The notes beneath the pieces were generated by a model, which had not been told where the DNA came from, searched no databases, and was given only the letters and a program-made list of their open reading frames with translations. Shown here piece after piece: positions 41,925 through 51,790 of a DNA stretch of 64,000 bases. The position numbers and the translations under genes are program-made. Every line of letters starts with the position of its first letter. The first letter of the stretch is position 1. The DNA is from CAWAND01 sp963783335 (GTDB taxonomy: Bacteria; Chloroflexota; Anaerolineae; Anaerolineales; E44-bin32), in contig CAWAND010000010.1 of NCBI GenBank assembly GCA_963783335.1, forward strand, positions 1,054,001 through 1,118,000. The letters run 5' to 3'.

Positions 41925-42714
41925 TCAATCATGGCTGGGAATGTCCAAGCGCCAGGCATCGAGGGAGGCCATTTCCCCGCTGGCCGTGAGATCGAGCTGA
42001 AGTGGTGTTATCGAAACCAGCCCCTTCTGAAGCGCCCAGAAATCGGTGCCCGGTTCAGCGATGCCGGACGGGGCTTCACCCCCGATCCAATAGTATGGTC
42101 TGCCGCGCGGATCGCGGCGCTCAACCAGAGCATCTCGGTAGACGCGTAGCCCTTGTCGAGTTCAAGCTGATGCCCGCGATTTCGCCCAAGTCCAGATAGG
42201 GCACATTGACGTTGAGGAAGACGCCATCCGGAAGTCCATCGGTCTTAACTCGGTCGGCCAGTTGACGCGCAATCTCGGCGGCCGCACCGTAGTCGACCTG
42301 ACCATTGTGGTCCGCGTGCGAGTCCAAAGAAACGGCGATGCCAGGGATGCCGGCGATGGCAGCCTCCATGGCTGCCGTGACTGTGCCGCTGTAGGTCACA
42401 TCGTGCCCCAGGTTGGCAGACGGATTGATCCCAGAGACAACCAAATCTACCTGCGGGGAGACCAAACCGAGCAATCCCATCGCGACGCAATCTGAGGGAG
42501 CACCGTCGCAGGCCAAGGCCTCAGACCCGTCGGTCAATCGAGTCGACCAGGCCCTCAAAGGGCGGTGCATGGTCTTGACATGGCCAGACGCTGACCAATT
42601 GCGGTCGGGAGCAAGCACGGTCACTTGGCCGACATCCGCCAGACTCTTGGCGAGTGCCAGCAGCCCAGGTGCCTGAACCCCGTCATCGTTGGTCAGAAGA
42701 ATGTGGAAACTCAT
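41925..42714 (-). pseudogene. surE: surE (5'-nucleotidase), interrupted by a one-base insertion
   Basis: From 42714 the frame gives a good SurE (L-L-T-N-D-D-G, V-S-G-I-N, Y-S-G-T-V-T-A-A-M-E) but stops early at 42121 after 197 residues, ending in unrelated sequence. In the next frame, from about 42161 to the TGA at 41925-41927, lies the missing C-terminus (Q-G-L-R-V-Y-R-D, then G-R-P-Y-Y-W-I-G-G and a late T-D-F-W-A-L). Removing one T of the plus-strand pair at 42161-42162 restores L-T-R-Q-G-L-R-V and a 262-residue protein of normal size. Either a recent mutation or a sequencing error. Confidence 0.85.
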
Positions 42715-42886
42715 GTTGGTCCTGTGTCCGGCGACGTGCCGCCGCCTCTGCTTGTGGCTGGGTCAAGCCGATCGCCATGCTCCGTTTCAGCATCGGAGAG
42801 TCGTCGGCTTGAAGGTCTGGTCAGAGAGTCATTCTATCTCAACTCAAAACGGCCGAAAGGGCGCCTGATCGACAAAAGGAGGGGGA

Positions 42887-42914
42887 TTGCGCTTGGCAAA
42901 TACATATCTATACT
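42887..42914 (+). promoter_or_regulatory. Candidate promoter of the second protease lipoprotein
   Basis: TTGCGC at 42887-42892, 16-base spacer, TATACT at 42909-42914, 54 bases before the start codon. Confidence 0.4.
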
Positions 42915-42967
42915 GTTTGGAAGCAAGTCAACCAGCACAAACAGCCCACAGCGGGAGGAGAGCCTTG

Positions 42968-44572
42968 ATGTCCCAATCGAGGGGCAGAATGCTTCTGGCC
43001 ATCAGTGTCCTGGTTGCCGGGAGCCTATCCTGCAATCTGATTTCAGGGTCCACTTCGAACGGCAATGGGGGTGCAACCACGCCATCTGGATCCAGCGGAT
43101 CGCCTGGCGGAAATGCTGTCAGCACTCTGGATGGCGTCAAGTCCGCCACGATCCAGATTGAAGCTCAGGGGAGTTTTGTGCCCCCGGATATCGGGGCTCC
43201 GGTGGAGTTTGCCGGTCGTGGCTCGGGGTTCATTATCGACCCATCAGGCCTTGCCGTCACCAACAATCATGTCGTCACCGGCGCGGCGCTTCTCAAGGTT
43301 TGGGTGGGAGGTGAGAGCCAGTCGCGTAATGCCAAGATCTTGGGGGTCTCCGAATGCTCCGACCTGGCGCTGATCGACATAGATGGTGATGGGTTCCCAT
43401 ATCTGCCATGGTACGCAGACCAGGCGAACGTCGGCCTGGAGGTCTACGCGGCGGGTTTTCCGCTGGGAGATCCTGAGTACACGCTCACCAAGGGAATTGT
43501 CTCGAAAGCCAAGGCAGGCGGTGACACGGGTTGGGCCTCGGTGGACGGTGTCCTGCAGCACGACGCGACCATCAACCCGGGCAACTCGGGAGGGCCCCTG
43601 GTCACAGGGGATGGGGAAGTTGTCGGCGTGAACTATGCTTCGCTGGCTTCGGCCAACCAGTACTTCGCGATTACTGCCGATACCGCCCAGGGCGTACTCG
43701 AAACCCTACGCAAGGGTCGCAATCTGGACTCGATTGGCGTCAACGGTACGGCAGTCAGCAACGACGATGGATCGCTGACCGGTGTTTGGGTGCTCTCGGT
43801 GGCATCCGGGTCGGCTGCGGATAATGCGGGTGTCCAGGGCGGTGATCTGATCACGAATATGGAAGGCTTGTCCTTGGCCTCCGATGGCACCATGTCTGAG
43901 TACTGCGACATTCTGCGAACCCACCAGGCAAGCGACGCCCTTTCCCTGGATGTGCTTCGCTTTGCCACCGGAGAAGTTCTGGCAGGGGAATTGAACGGTC
44001 GCCCCTTGGAGACTTCGTCGACTTTCGGAACGCAGCTGGGCGGTGAAGTGCAGACTGGCGACACTTCAGGCGCGACCTATGGCGGCTACACGCTCGTGAC
44101 GGATGACTATGGGGCGATCCAGATGGAGATCCCCAACGAGTGGTCGGACGTCGATGGGAGTGCCTGGGTCGATAGCGGCGAGGTGATTGGGGCCTCTATC
44201 TGGGCGTCGCCGGATTTGAGCGCATTCACCAGCAGTTGGGATGAACCAGGAGTCACTTTTGATGTGTCCAACGACCTGGCAAAGCTCGGGGGATACGTCC
44301 AGCTCCTTGACTTCGAGCGTCAGAACTTCATTGGTACGTGTGAGTTGGACAATCGATACGATTACGACGATGGCTACTACCGTGGCAAATATGATCTGTT
44401 CAAGAACTGCAACGGCCCAGGTGGACCATGGTATTTGGTGTTATCGGCTGTGCCATCCGACAATTCGCAGGCCTTCCTGATCCTGGTGCAGGTTCAAATC
44501 CAATCCGATCGGGACCTGGACGCGTTGGACCATATTCTTAACACCTTCGACGTGGTCGGCACTCTGCCATAG
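42968..44572 (+). CDS. Trypsin-like serine protease lipoprotein with PDZ domain
   Basis: A 534-residue HtrA-related protein. Signal peptide with G-S-L-S-C lipobox, Gly/Ser-rich linker, protease domain with His (V-T-N-N-H-V-V), Asp (C-S-D-L-A-L-I-D) and Ser (N-P-G-N-S-G-G-P-L), a PDZ-like domain (about 270-350), and a C-terminal domain of about 150 residues, rich in Trp, Asp and Tyr, that I do not recognise. GGGAGGAG about ten bases before the ATG at 42968 decides the start and excludes 27 upstream codons. Second such lipoprotein in the window; the extra domain suggests a distinct substrate. Confidence 0.87.
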   Translation: MSQSRGRMLLAISVLVAGSLSCNLISGSTSNGNGGATTPSGSSGSPGGNAVSTLDGVKSATIQIEAQGSFVPPDIGAPVEFAGRGSGFIIDPSGLAVTNNHVVTGAALLKVWVGGESQSRNAKILGVSECSDLALIDIDGDGFPYLPWYADQANVGLEVYAAGFPLGDPEYTLTKGIVSKAKAGGDTGWASVDGVLQHDATINPGNSGGPLVTGDGEVVGVNYASLASANQYFAITADTAQGVLETLRKGRNLDSIGVNGTAVSNDDGSLTGVWVLSVASGSAADNAGVQGGDLITNMEGLSLASDGTMSEYCDILRTHQASDALSLDVLRFATGEVLAGELNGRPLETSSTFGTQLGGEVQTGDTSGATYGGYTLVTDDYGAIQMEIPNEWSDVDGSAWVDSGEVIGASIWASPDLSAFTSSWDEPGVTFDVSNDLAKLGGYVQLLDFERQNFIGTCELDNRYDYDDGYYRGKYDLFKNCNGPGGPWYLVLSAVPSDNSQAFLILVQVQIQSDRDLDALDHILNTFDVVGTLP

Positions 44573-44593
44573 CCGTGCTCCATGGTGGGTTGG

Positions 44594-44623
44594 CGAGCGG
44601 CCTCTCGTGCGAGAGGCCGCTCG
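44594..44623 (+). terminator. Long perfect hairpin after the protease gene
   Basis: 13-bp perfect stem (44594-44606 with 44611-44623), loop GTGC. No T-run follows, so it may block 3' exonucleases or work with Rho rather than as a classical terminator. Confidence 0.55.
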
Positions 44624-44692
44624 TGCATACAAGGCTGCCAGTCAGTGCGGGCGCGAGGGGGGCGTAGAGAGGCCTTAGATGGAAGCGTCGCG

Positions 44693-44722
44693 TTGACGAC
44701 GCAGAGAGGCGCATGATAAGAT
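44693..44722 (+). promoter_or_regulatory. Promoter of the PIN-cysS-rlmB operon
   Basis: TTGACG at 44693-44698, 18-base spacer, TAAGAT at 44717-44722. The transcript leader would be about 215 bases. Confidence 0.6.
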
Positions 44723-44729
44723 AGACACA

Positions 44730-44943
44730 TCCGTCGAAGGTGTCGCTTCGGATGCCTGGCGGGCCCGGTTTCATATTTATCATCATTTCTCGGACCACAA
44801 GGGGTATCATCAACTTCCCGCTGAACCGCTTTTGATCAGCGGAGTCCCATTGCAGATCGAGAGATCGATGGAGCTCTCCTCAGGGCGAGCGCTGAAACCG
44901 GGCGCTGGCCCTGTTGTTTTAAGGCAGGGGGAAGGTGAAATTT
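44730..44943 (+). promoter_or_regulatory. Structured 5' leader with attenuator-like hairpin
   Basis: The leader contains CCGCT / AGCGG and GCTGA / TCAGC pairings that compete around 44818-44846. At 44881-44912 a 12-pair stem with one mismatch and a 9-base loop is followed by TTGTTTT (44914-44920), just ahead of the ribosome site. This resembles an attenuator. I found no T-box consensus or known riboswitch core. Confidence 0.45.
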
Positions 44944-46020
44944 ATGAGTCTTGAATTCATTGTTCGCCTGATTGGGATGATTGCATTCGCTGTGGGTGGG
45001 GTTTATCTGGGCGCTTATCTGGCCGATCTGGCCGATGGCCCTCCAGAACTGTGGGCCAGTGTATTTGGGCTTGTGGGGGCGCTTTTAGGAATTGTCATCA
45101 CGCCTCTGATCACCACTCGCCCTGTCGGAGCCATTCGAAGTCGGATGACTCAAGTGTCGGCTCAGACCATGATCGCCAGCCTGATGGGTCTGGTGGTCGG
45201 CTTGATCGTTGCTGCCCTGCTTTCCTTTCCGCTGTCGCTCTTGCCGTCTCCTTTCGGACAGCTTCTTCCATTCATCGCTGCGGTGGTCTTCGGTTATTTG
45301 GGTGTGGCGATCTTCGTCATGCGCCAGAATGACATTTTTCACATGCTGCGGGCGCGTTTCCCTGCCGGCGGCGAAGATGGCGGTCGCGGTAAAGGGGGAG
45401 GCCGCCGAGTGCTGCTTGACACGAGCGTGATCATCGACGGCCGTATCGCCGACATTGGCCGGACTGGATTTGTCGCCGGGCCCATGCTGGTCCCCTCCTT
45501 TGTCCTGCTGGAACTACAACACATCGCCGATTCTTCGGATGGCTTGCGGCGTCAAAGGGGCCGTCGGGGGTTGGATATTCTCAATCGCCTTCAGAAGGAC
45601 AGCAGCGTTCCTATCCAGATCACTGATTTGGACGTGGAGGGCGTGCGCGGCGTGGACGATAAGCTGGTGATCCTGGCCAAGCAGCTGAGCTGTCCGATCG
45701 TCACCAACGACTACAACCTGAACCGGGTGGCTGAGCTCCAAGGAGTGATTGTCCTAAACATCAATGAGCTCGCCAACGCTGTAAAGGCAGTCTTCTTGCC
45801 CGGCGAGACTCTCGAAGTGCAGGTCATCCAGGAGGGCAAGGAATCGGGCCAAGGTGTGGGCTACTTGGACGATGGGACGATGGTGGTCGTCGAGGACGGC
45901 AAGCCGCTCATCGGTTCGGCGGTTGATGTCTTGGTCACCAAGGTCCTGCAGACCGCGGCGGGGCGGATGATTTTCGCTCGTCCGGAGCAGGATGGCCGAA
46001 AAGGCCGGGGCTCGGGGTAG
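44944..46020 (+). CDS. PIN-TRAM domain membrane protein (YacL-like)
   Basis: A 358-residue protein. Four membrane segments (about 5-125), then a PIN nuclease domain (about 150-275) with acidic residues in L-L-D-T-S-V-I-I-D-G, L-L-E-L-Q, G-V-D-D-K and T-N-D-Y, and a C-terminal TRAM domain (about 285-345) expected to bind RNA. The ATG at 44944 has AAGG eight bases upstream; the GTG at 44935 is too close to the purine run. Family members are often beside ispD or cysS; the next gene here is cysS after six bases. The RNA target is not known. Confidence 0.88.
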   Translation: MSLEFIVRLIGMIAFAVGGVYLGAYLADLADGPPELWASVFGLVGALLGIVITPLITTRPVGAIRSRMTQVSAQTMIASLMGLVVGLIVAALLSFPLSLLPSPFGQLLPFIAAVVFGYLGVAIFVMRQNDIFHMLRARFPAGGEDGGRGKGGGRRVLLDTSVIIDGRIADIGRTGFVAGPMLVPSFVLLELQHIADSSDGLRRQRGRRGLDILNRLQKDSSVPIQITDLDVEGVRGVDDKLVILAKQLSCPIVTNDYNLNRVAELQGVIVLNINELANAVKAVFLPGETLEVQVIQEGKESGQGVGYLDDGTMVVVEDGKPLIGSAVDVLVTKVLQTAAGRMIFARPEQDGRKGRGSG

Positions 46021-46026
46021 TCAAGC

Positions 46027-47421
46027 ATGAGCCTGACCATCTACAACACCCTCAGCCGGAAAAAGGAACCTTTCGAACCGCTCGAGGCCGGTGTGGTCAA
46101 GATGTATGTGTGCGGGCCGACGGTCTATGGAAAGGCGCATGTAGGCCACGGCATGTCGTCCATCGTCTTCGATATCATCCGGCGCTATCTCGAGTACCGT
46201 GGCTATCGTGTGGACCACGTCATGAACTACACCGACGTGGACGACAAAGTCATCCAGCGCGCCCAGGAGCTGGGCGAAGACCCACTCACGCTTGCCGAAC
46301 GGCATCTGAAGGAATACGATCAACATCTAAAGGATCTGAATGTCCTTCCCGCCAGCGTGTTTCCACGAGTTTCCACCGAAATCAAATTCATTCTCGAGAT
46401 GGTCGAAGGTTTGATCGACAACGGACATGCCTATGAGGTCGATGGGGATGTCTACTTTCGCGTGGAAAGCGATCCGGACTACGGGAAGCTTTCGGGTCGG
46501 AAAGTGGAGGACATGCAAGCCGGGGCGCGGCTCGAGGTGGATCCGCGCAAAGAGAATCCGGCGGACTTTGCATTGTGGAAGGCCGCCAAAGCCGGCGAGC
46601 CTTCTTGGGAAAGTCCTTGGGGGCGCGGGCGCCCTGGATGGCATATCGAGTGCTCAGCGATGAGTCTCCACCACCTGGGCGAACAGATCGACATTCATGG
46701 CGGGGGCGCCGATTTGATCTTCCCTCACCATGAGAACGAGATTGCCCAGACCGAAGGGCTGACCGGCAAGCCTTTTGCTCGCTACTGGGTTCACAATGGG
46801 ATGATGCAGCTGACTGGCGAGAAGATGTCCAGGTCGGTGGGCAACATTATCAGCATCGAAGCTTTTCTGGACGAACACCCTGGGGATGTGCTCCGGATGG
46901 CCGTGCTTAACGGAAGCTATCGCAGCCCGCTTGTGTTCAATGACGACGTCATCCAGCAGGCGACCAGCGCGCTGGAGCGTCTAAAGGGTGGGCTGCGGGC
47001 CGAGGCCGTCGGTGAGGGTGACCCGGCCAGCGAAGCAGAACTGACCGCGCGCGTGGCCGCCGCCCAAGCTGGATTCAAGGCCGCCATGGATGACGACTTC
47101 AACACGGCGGCCGCCATGAGTCACGTATTCGATTTGGTGCGCGCCATCAACCAAGCCCGGGACATCGGCGCTGGGCAGGAAAGTCTTGCTGAGGCCCAGG
47201 CAGAGCTTAAAGAATTGACGCGCGTTTTGGGACTGCGCCTGGAGGCGGAGTCAACGCCGGCCGAGGCCGGCCCCTACATTGAACTCCTTCTTGACATCCG
47301 ACAGCGTTTGAGGGAACAGGGGGAGTTTGAATTGGCTGACAGCATTCGCGACGGCCTGACCTCGCTGGGCGTGATCATTGAAGACACCAAGGGCGGCTCG
47401 ACCTGGCGGTTCCAGTCCTAG
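46027..47421 (+). CDS. cysS: Cysteinyl-tRNA synthetase
   Basis: A 464-residue class I synthetase charging tRNA-Cys. Zinc/cysteine-binding C-G-P-T-V-Y, the HIGH-type motif (here H-V-G-H-G, after G-K-A), G-W-H-I-E-C-S-A-M, H-H-E-N-E-I-A-Q and the K-M-S-R-S signature. The anticodon-binding helical domain ends with the usual S-I-R-D-G-L-T-S-L-G-V-x-I-E-D. Length is normal. It lies between the PIN-TRAM gene and rlmB, with spacing that indicates a single operon controlled by the leader at 44730-44943. Confidence 0.96.
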   Translation: MSLTIYNTLSRKKEPFEPLEAGVVKMYVCGPTVYGKAHVGHGMSSIVFDIIRRYLEYRGYRVDHVMNYTDVDDKVIQRAQELGEDPLTLAERHLKEYDQHLKDLNVLPASVFPRVSTEIKFILEMVEGLIDNGHAYEVDGDVYFRVESDPDYGKLSGRKVEDMQAGARLEVDPRKENPADFALWKAAKAGEPSWESPWGRGRPGWHIECSAMSLHHLGEQIDIHGGGADLIFPHHENEIAQTEGLTGKPFARYWVHNGMMQLTGEKMSRSVGNIISIEAFLDEHPGDVLRMAVLNGSYRSPLVFNDDVIQQATSALERLKGGLRAEAVGEGDPASEAELTARVAAAQAGFKAAMDDDFNTAAAMSHVFDLVRAINQARDIGAGQESLAEAQAELKELTRVLGLRLEAESTPAEAGPYIELLLDIRQRLREQGEFELADSIRDGLTSLGVIIEDTKGGSTWRFQS

Positions 47422-47461
47422 ACGCCACGTTCTAGAGCCAGCCGAGGAAGGCGGGGCCATC

Positions 47462-48277
47462 TTGGCCGGTGGCAACTACGAGGGTATCTACGGCAGGAAT
47501 CCGGTCTATGAAGTCCTTCGAGCGGGGCGGCGCAAGGTGCACCGCGTTCTTGTCGATCGCCGAGCCGAGGTTCAAGGTCGGCTTCGGGACATCCTCGAAC
47601 TGGCGAAGGACATGTCCGTTCCGATTCGGTATGTCGATCGGAAGGACTTGGGCGCCCAAAACGCCAACCATCAGGGTGTGGTGGCCGAATGCTCGCAGTT
47701 CACCTACGTCAGTCTGTCCGACATGCTTGCGTCCGCAGCGCAGGGATCGGAGCCTCCCTTCATCCTGCTGTTGGACCTGATTCAAGACCCTCAGAATCTT
47801 GGGACGCTGCTGCGCACGGCTGAAGCCGTAGGCGTGCATGGCGTGGCCATCCCCTCCCGTCGTGCGGCTGGGGTCACCCCGGCCGTGGTGAGTGCCTCCT
47901 CCGGGGCCTGCGAGCATCTGCTCATTGCCCGCGAGAATCTGCACCAAGCGATCGTGGCGCTCAAGGGGGATGGCGTCTGGATCACGGGTTTGGAGGGGAG
48001 CGCAGACGCGCAGACTGCAGGCGAAATCGACCTCGGCGGCCCGATGGCGTTGGTCGTCGGCAGCGAGGGGGCGGGCCTGCGCAGGCTGGTCCGCGAGGGC
48101 TGTGATTTCTTGCTCAGGATTCCGATGAGAGGTAATGTCGAGTCCTTGAACGCCGCCGTGGCTGGTTCAATTGGCCTGTATGCGGTCTGGGAAGCCCGCG
48201 GGTTAAGGGCTCGGCGGGCGCTGGCAGCTAGGCGACCTCCCGCACGGCGGAACATTGACGACCCCCCTAAATACTGA
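47462..48277 (+). CDS. rlmB: 23S rRNA 2'-O-ribose methyltransferase (SpoU/TrmH family)
   Basis: A 271-residue SPOUT-class methyltransferase. N-terminal RNA-binding fold starts at Y-E-G-I-Y-G-R-N-P-V-Y-E-V-L; the knot domain has L-D-L-I-Q-D-P-Q-N-L-G (motif 1), A-L-V-V-G-S-E-G-A-G-L (motif 2) and I-P-M-R-G-N-V-E-S-L-N (motif 3). It would methylate the ribose of a conserved G in 23S rRNA. The start is uncertain: TTG at 47462 gives the family-like M-A-G-G-N-Y-E-G; another TTG at 47378 would overlap cysS by 43 bases. The basic C-terminal tail is extra. Confidence 0.88.
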   Translation: MAGGNYEGIYGRNPVYEVLRAGRRKVHRVLVDRRAEVQGRLRDILELAKDMSVPIRYVDRKDLGAQNANHQGVVAECSQFTYVSLSDMLASAAQGSEPPFILLLDLIQDPQNLGTLLRTAEAVGVHGVAIPSRRAAGVTPAVVSASSGACEHLLIARENLHQAIVALKGDGVWITGLEGSADAQTAGEIDLGGPMALVVGSEGAGLRRLVREGCDFLLRIPMRGNVESLNAAVAGSIGLYAVWEARGLRARRALAARRPPARRNIDDPPKY

Positions 48278-48292
48278 TAAACTCAGGCCGCC

Positions 48293-48320
48293 TTGAGGCC
48301 CAACTTGTGTTTGGTATAAT
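48293..48320 (+). promoter_or_regulatory. Promoter of the tRNA-tuf block
   Basis: TTGAGG at 48293-48298, 16-base spacer, TATAAT at 48315-48320, 35 bases ahead of the first tRNA. Confidence 0.75.
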
Positions 48321-48355
48321 TTGCATGCGCCGCGCGGGTTGGGCGCGTTTTTAAC

Positions 48356-48427
48356 GCCGACGTAGCTCAATGGCAGAGCGACCGCCTTGTAAGCGGTAGG
48401 TTACGGGTTCGACTCCCGTCGTCGGCT
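48356..48427 (+). tRNA. tRNA-Thr (UGU)
   Basis: Full cloverleaf: acceptor GCCGACG / CGTCGGC, D arm GCTC/GAGC, anticodon loop CTTGTAA with anticodon TGT at 48388-48390, T arm with GGTTCGA. The 3' CCA is not encoded. Confidence 0.95.
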
Positions 48428-48503
48428 TGTCTCCGGTTGGGCTGGAGACAGGTGGCGGCGGGACTAAGTTGAGCCCGGTCGCTGCACGGCAACCTAATAT
48501 GTT

Positions 48504-48585
48504 GGGCGGTTACCCAAGTGGCCAAAGGGGGCTGACTGTAAATCAGCTGGCATAGCCTTCGGAGGTTCGAATCCTTCACCGCCCA
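48504..48585 (+). tRNA. tRNA-Tyr (GUA)
   Basis: Class II tRNA with a long variable arm. Acceptor GGGCGGT / ACCGCCC, anticodon GTA at 48538-48540, T arm GGTTCGAATC. No encoded CCA. Confidence 0.95.
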
Positions 48586-48646
48586 CTGGGAGAAGCTCCC
48601 CGCGTTGCTGTGGCGGCAGGATGCCGGCGAAGGTGCAAGCCGAAGT

Positions 48647-48719
48647 GCCCTCATAGCTCAGTCGGCAGAGCGCGTTCTTGGTAAGAACGAGGTCACGGGT
48701 TCAAATCCCGTTGAGGGCT
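48647..48719 (+). tRNA. tRNA-Thr (GGU)
   Basis: Acceptor GCCCTCA / TGAGGGC, anticodon stem CGTTC / GAACG, anticodon GGT at 48680-48682, T arm GGTTCAAATC. Second threonine isoacceptor of the cluster; it lies 52 bases before tuf. Confidence 0.95.
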
Positions 48720-48771
48720 CTCGATCCGGTGGCAGGGTTTGGCCACCTTTGTCACGAAGGAGATTGCAATC

Positions 48772-49974
<1,203 letters not shown>

Positions 49975-49989
49975 GACGATACTGGAGAT

Positions 49990-50007
49990 GAGGGCCTGAG
50001 AGCCCTC
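49990..50007 (+). other. Small hairpin between tuf and rpmG
   Basis: GAGGGC / GCCCTC 6-bp stem with 6-base loop and no T-run; may act in mRNA processing or partial attenuation. Confidence 0.4.
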
Positions 50008-50020
50008 TCGGGGAAGATCT

Positions 50021-50185
50021 ATGGCTAAGAAGGATGTCCGCCCGGTCACGACGATGGAATGTACCGTCTGCCAGGAGCGGAACTATACAACTGAAAAGAA
50101 CCGCCGCAACGACCCCGGGCGGTTGGAATTGAACAAGTTTTGCCCGAGGTGTGGCAAGCACACGCTGCACCGGGAGACGAAGTGA
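50021..50185 (+). CDS. rpmG: 50S ribosomal protein bL33
   Basis: A 54-residue ribosomal protein, complete. Sequence landmarks: V-T-T-M-E-C-T-V-C-Q-E-R-N-Y-T-T, K-N-R-R-N and L-E-L-N-K-F-C-P-R-C-G-K-H. The two C-x-x-C pairs mark the zinc-binding form. GGGAAG lies six bases before the ATG. It sits between tuf and tRNA-Trp/secE, as in many bacteria. Confidence 0.95.
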   Translation: MAKKDVRPVTTMECTVCQERNYTTEKNRRNDPGRLELNKFCPRCGKHTLHRETK

Positions 50186-50210
50186 AGAGGGGCGAATATC
50201 CGCCCATCAC

Positions 50211-50284
50211 AGGCGAGTAGCTCAATTTGGCAGAGCACCGGTCTCCAAAACCGGGGGTTGCGGGTTCAATTCCTGCCTCGCCTG
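50211..50284 (+). tRNA. tRNA-Trp (CCA)
   Basis: Acceptor AGGCGAG / CTCGCCT, anticodon stem CCGGT / ACCGG, anticodon CCA at 50245-50247, T arm GGTTCAATTC. Directly upstream of secE, a conserved position. The terminal CCA is not encoded. Confidence 0.95.
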
Positions 50285-50344
50285 CCTAACGAAGTGAGCG
50301 ACGCCGCCACGAGTCGGCGTCGTTTGATCCCTAAGGAGTAAGTG

Positions 50345-50569
50345 ATGGCGAAAGCGCAATCCGCAGCCCGGAAGCAGCCCAATGTAATCGTCCGCCTGTT
50401 TCGGGAGACGGTGGGAGAGCTGCGCAAGGTCAGCTGGCCGACGCGTGAGGAAGCCATACGATTGACAATTATCGTGCTGGTGGTTCTGGCTGTGATGAGC
50501 GCGCTGCTGGGATCGCTTGATTTTCTGTTTTCCAAGCTGATCGGATTCGTGATTGGCCTCGGTGGATAG
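50345..50569 (+). CDS. secE: Preprotein translocase subunit SecE
   Basis: A 74-residue membrane protein that stabilises the SecY channel. The amphipathic helix R-E-T-V-G-E-L-R-K-V-S-W-P-T-R-E-E-A is the SecE signature, followed by a single membrane segment (about 42-60). AAGGAG is six bases before the ATG at 50345; an adjacent GTG at 50342 is less well placed. nusG starts ten bases after its stop. Confidence 0.96.
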   Translation: MAKAQSAARKQPNVIVRLFRETVGELRKVSWPTREEAIRLTIIVLVVLAVMSALLGSLDFLFSKLIGFVIGLGG

Positions 50570-50579
50570 GTCGGAACAC

Positions 50580-51722
50580 ATGAGTGACGAAGAACGGCAA
50601 AATCTGGAGCCCGGAACGGAGGCCACGGCGGCAAATGTGCCGCCGGTGGAGGGTGATCCCGCGGAGAATCCCGAGGCACTGGAATCGCACCTCGAAATCA
50701 GTGAGGATCAGCCGGCAGCGGACGATCTGAGCCCAGCGGCGCCTGAGACAGCCTACGAAGCTCAAGGTGAGGCGTACGACCCCGAGGCGGCTGAGGTCGA
50801 AGCCGAGGCCAAGGACATCGGCGAATCGGAGGCGGAAATTGACGCGCCGGTGGTCGACGAAGCCGAGGCGGAGGGATTGGCGGAGCTGGCGGATGAGCGG
50901 GCGGAGGCGATGGCCGACGCTCCGGCGCCAGAAGATCAAACAGGGCAAGAGGCTCCCGCCTTGACTGAGTCGGTGGCGGGGGCGGAGGAAGAACCCGTCG
51001 AGGCTCAGATGGCCGAGCCGGAGCCAGAAGCCGAGGTTGAACTGGAAGAGGCGCCGGCCGATGATCAAGAGGCCGAAGTGGAAGTTGAACCAGATGCCGT
51101 TGATGATGAGCCGGCGGATGAGGTTGAAGACGACGAAGATCAAGCGGAGCGCCCGCTGGCGGAAGACGACGAAGAACCTGCCGCCGAGGTGCCCGATGAC
51201 GACCGCCTGTGGTATGTGATTCACTGCTACTCCGGCCAGGAGAACAAGGTGCGCCACAATCTGGAGCAGCGCATCGATTCGATGGGCATGAAGGATCGCA
51301 TCTTTGACGTCGTGGTCCCAACCGAAGAAGAAATCGAAGTCAAAGACGGCAAGCGCCGCACGGTAGAACGCCGTGTCTTCCCCGGTTATATCCTCGTCCA
51401 GATGATCCTGAGCGAAAACTCATGGTACGTCGTTCGCAACACGCCTGGCGTAACGGGTTTCGTCGGCATGGGCAACGAGCCGACGCCGCTTAGGCCCGAA
51501 GAAGTCTCCCAAATTATCAAGCGTATGGAAGCGGAAGCGCCCCGCATCAAGGTGACCTACAAGATCGGCCAGAAGGTCCGAATCATCGATGGACCGTTCA
51601 ATGATTTCATCGGCACTGTGGACGACATCGATATGGAACGCGCCAAAGTGCGGGTGATGGTGTCGTTCTTCGGCCGCGAAACGCCCGTGGAATTGGATTT
51701 TCTCCAGGTCGAGAAGGCATAG
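50580..51722 (+). CDS. nusG: Transcription factor NusG with long acidic N-terminal extension
   Basis: A 380-residue protein. The last 172 residues are an ordinary NusG: NGN domain from R-L-W-Y-V-I-H-C-Y-S-G-Q (about 209), F-P-G-Y-I-L-V-Q-M, and KOW domain with I-D-G-P-F-N-D-F-I-G. About 207 residues before it are very acidic and Glu/Ala/Pro-rich with no visible fold. The extension is in frame from the only supported start (ATG at 50580, just after secE). Some Chloroflexota NusG proteins are extended, but this is long. A weak AGG is the only ribosome site, so coupling with secE is likely. Confidence 0.93.
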   Translation: MSDEERQNLEPGTEATAANVPPVEGDPAENPEALESHLEISEDQPAADDLSPAAPETAYEAQGEAYDPEAAEVEAEAKDIGESEAEIDAPVVDEAEAEGLAELADERAEAMADAPAPEDQTGQEAPALTESVAGAEEEPVEAQMAEPEPEAEVELEEAPADDQEAEVEVEPDAVDDEPADEVEDDEDQAERPLAEDDEEPAAEVPDDDRLWYVIHCYSGQENKVRHNLEQRIDSMGMKDRIFDVVVPTEEEIEVKDGKRRTVERRVFPGYILVQMILSENSWYVVRNTPGVTGFVGMGNEPTPLRPEEVSQIIKRMEAEAPRIKVTYKIGQKVRIIDGPFNDFIGTVDDIDMERAKVRVMVSFFGRETPVELDFLQVEKA

Positions 51723-51790
51723 AGGCGACCTGGCAATAAGGTGGGAGGGCAGCCTGACTGCCCGCTAGGACCACTGGAGGAGAATGAACT

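Noticed and set aside
44730..44943. T-box riboswitch for cysS
   Set aside because: No AGGGTGGNACCGCG-type antitermination sequence is present; only an unassigned attenuator-like leader is claimed.
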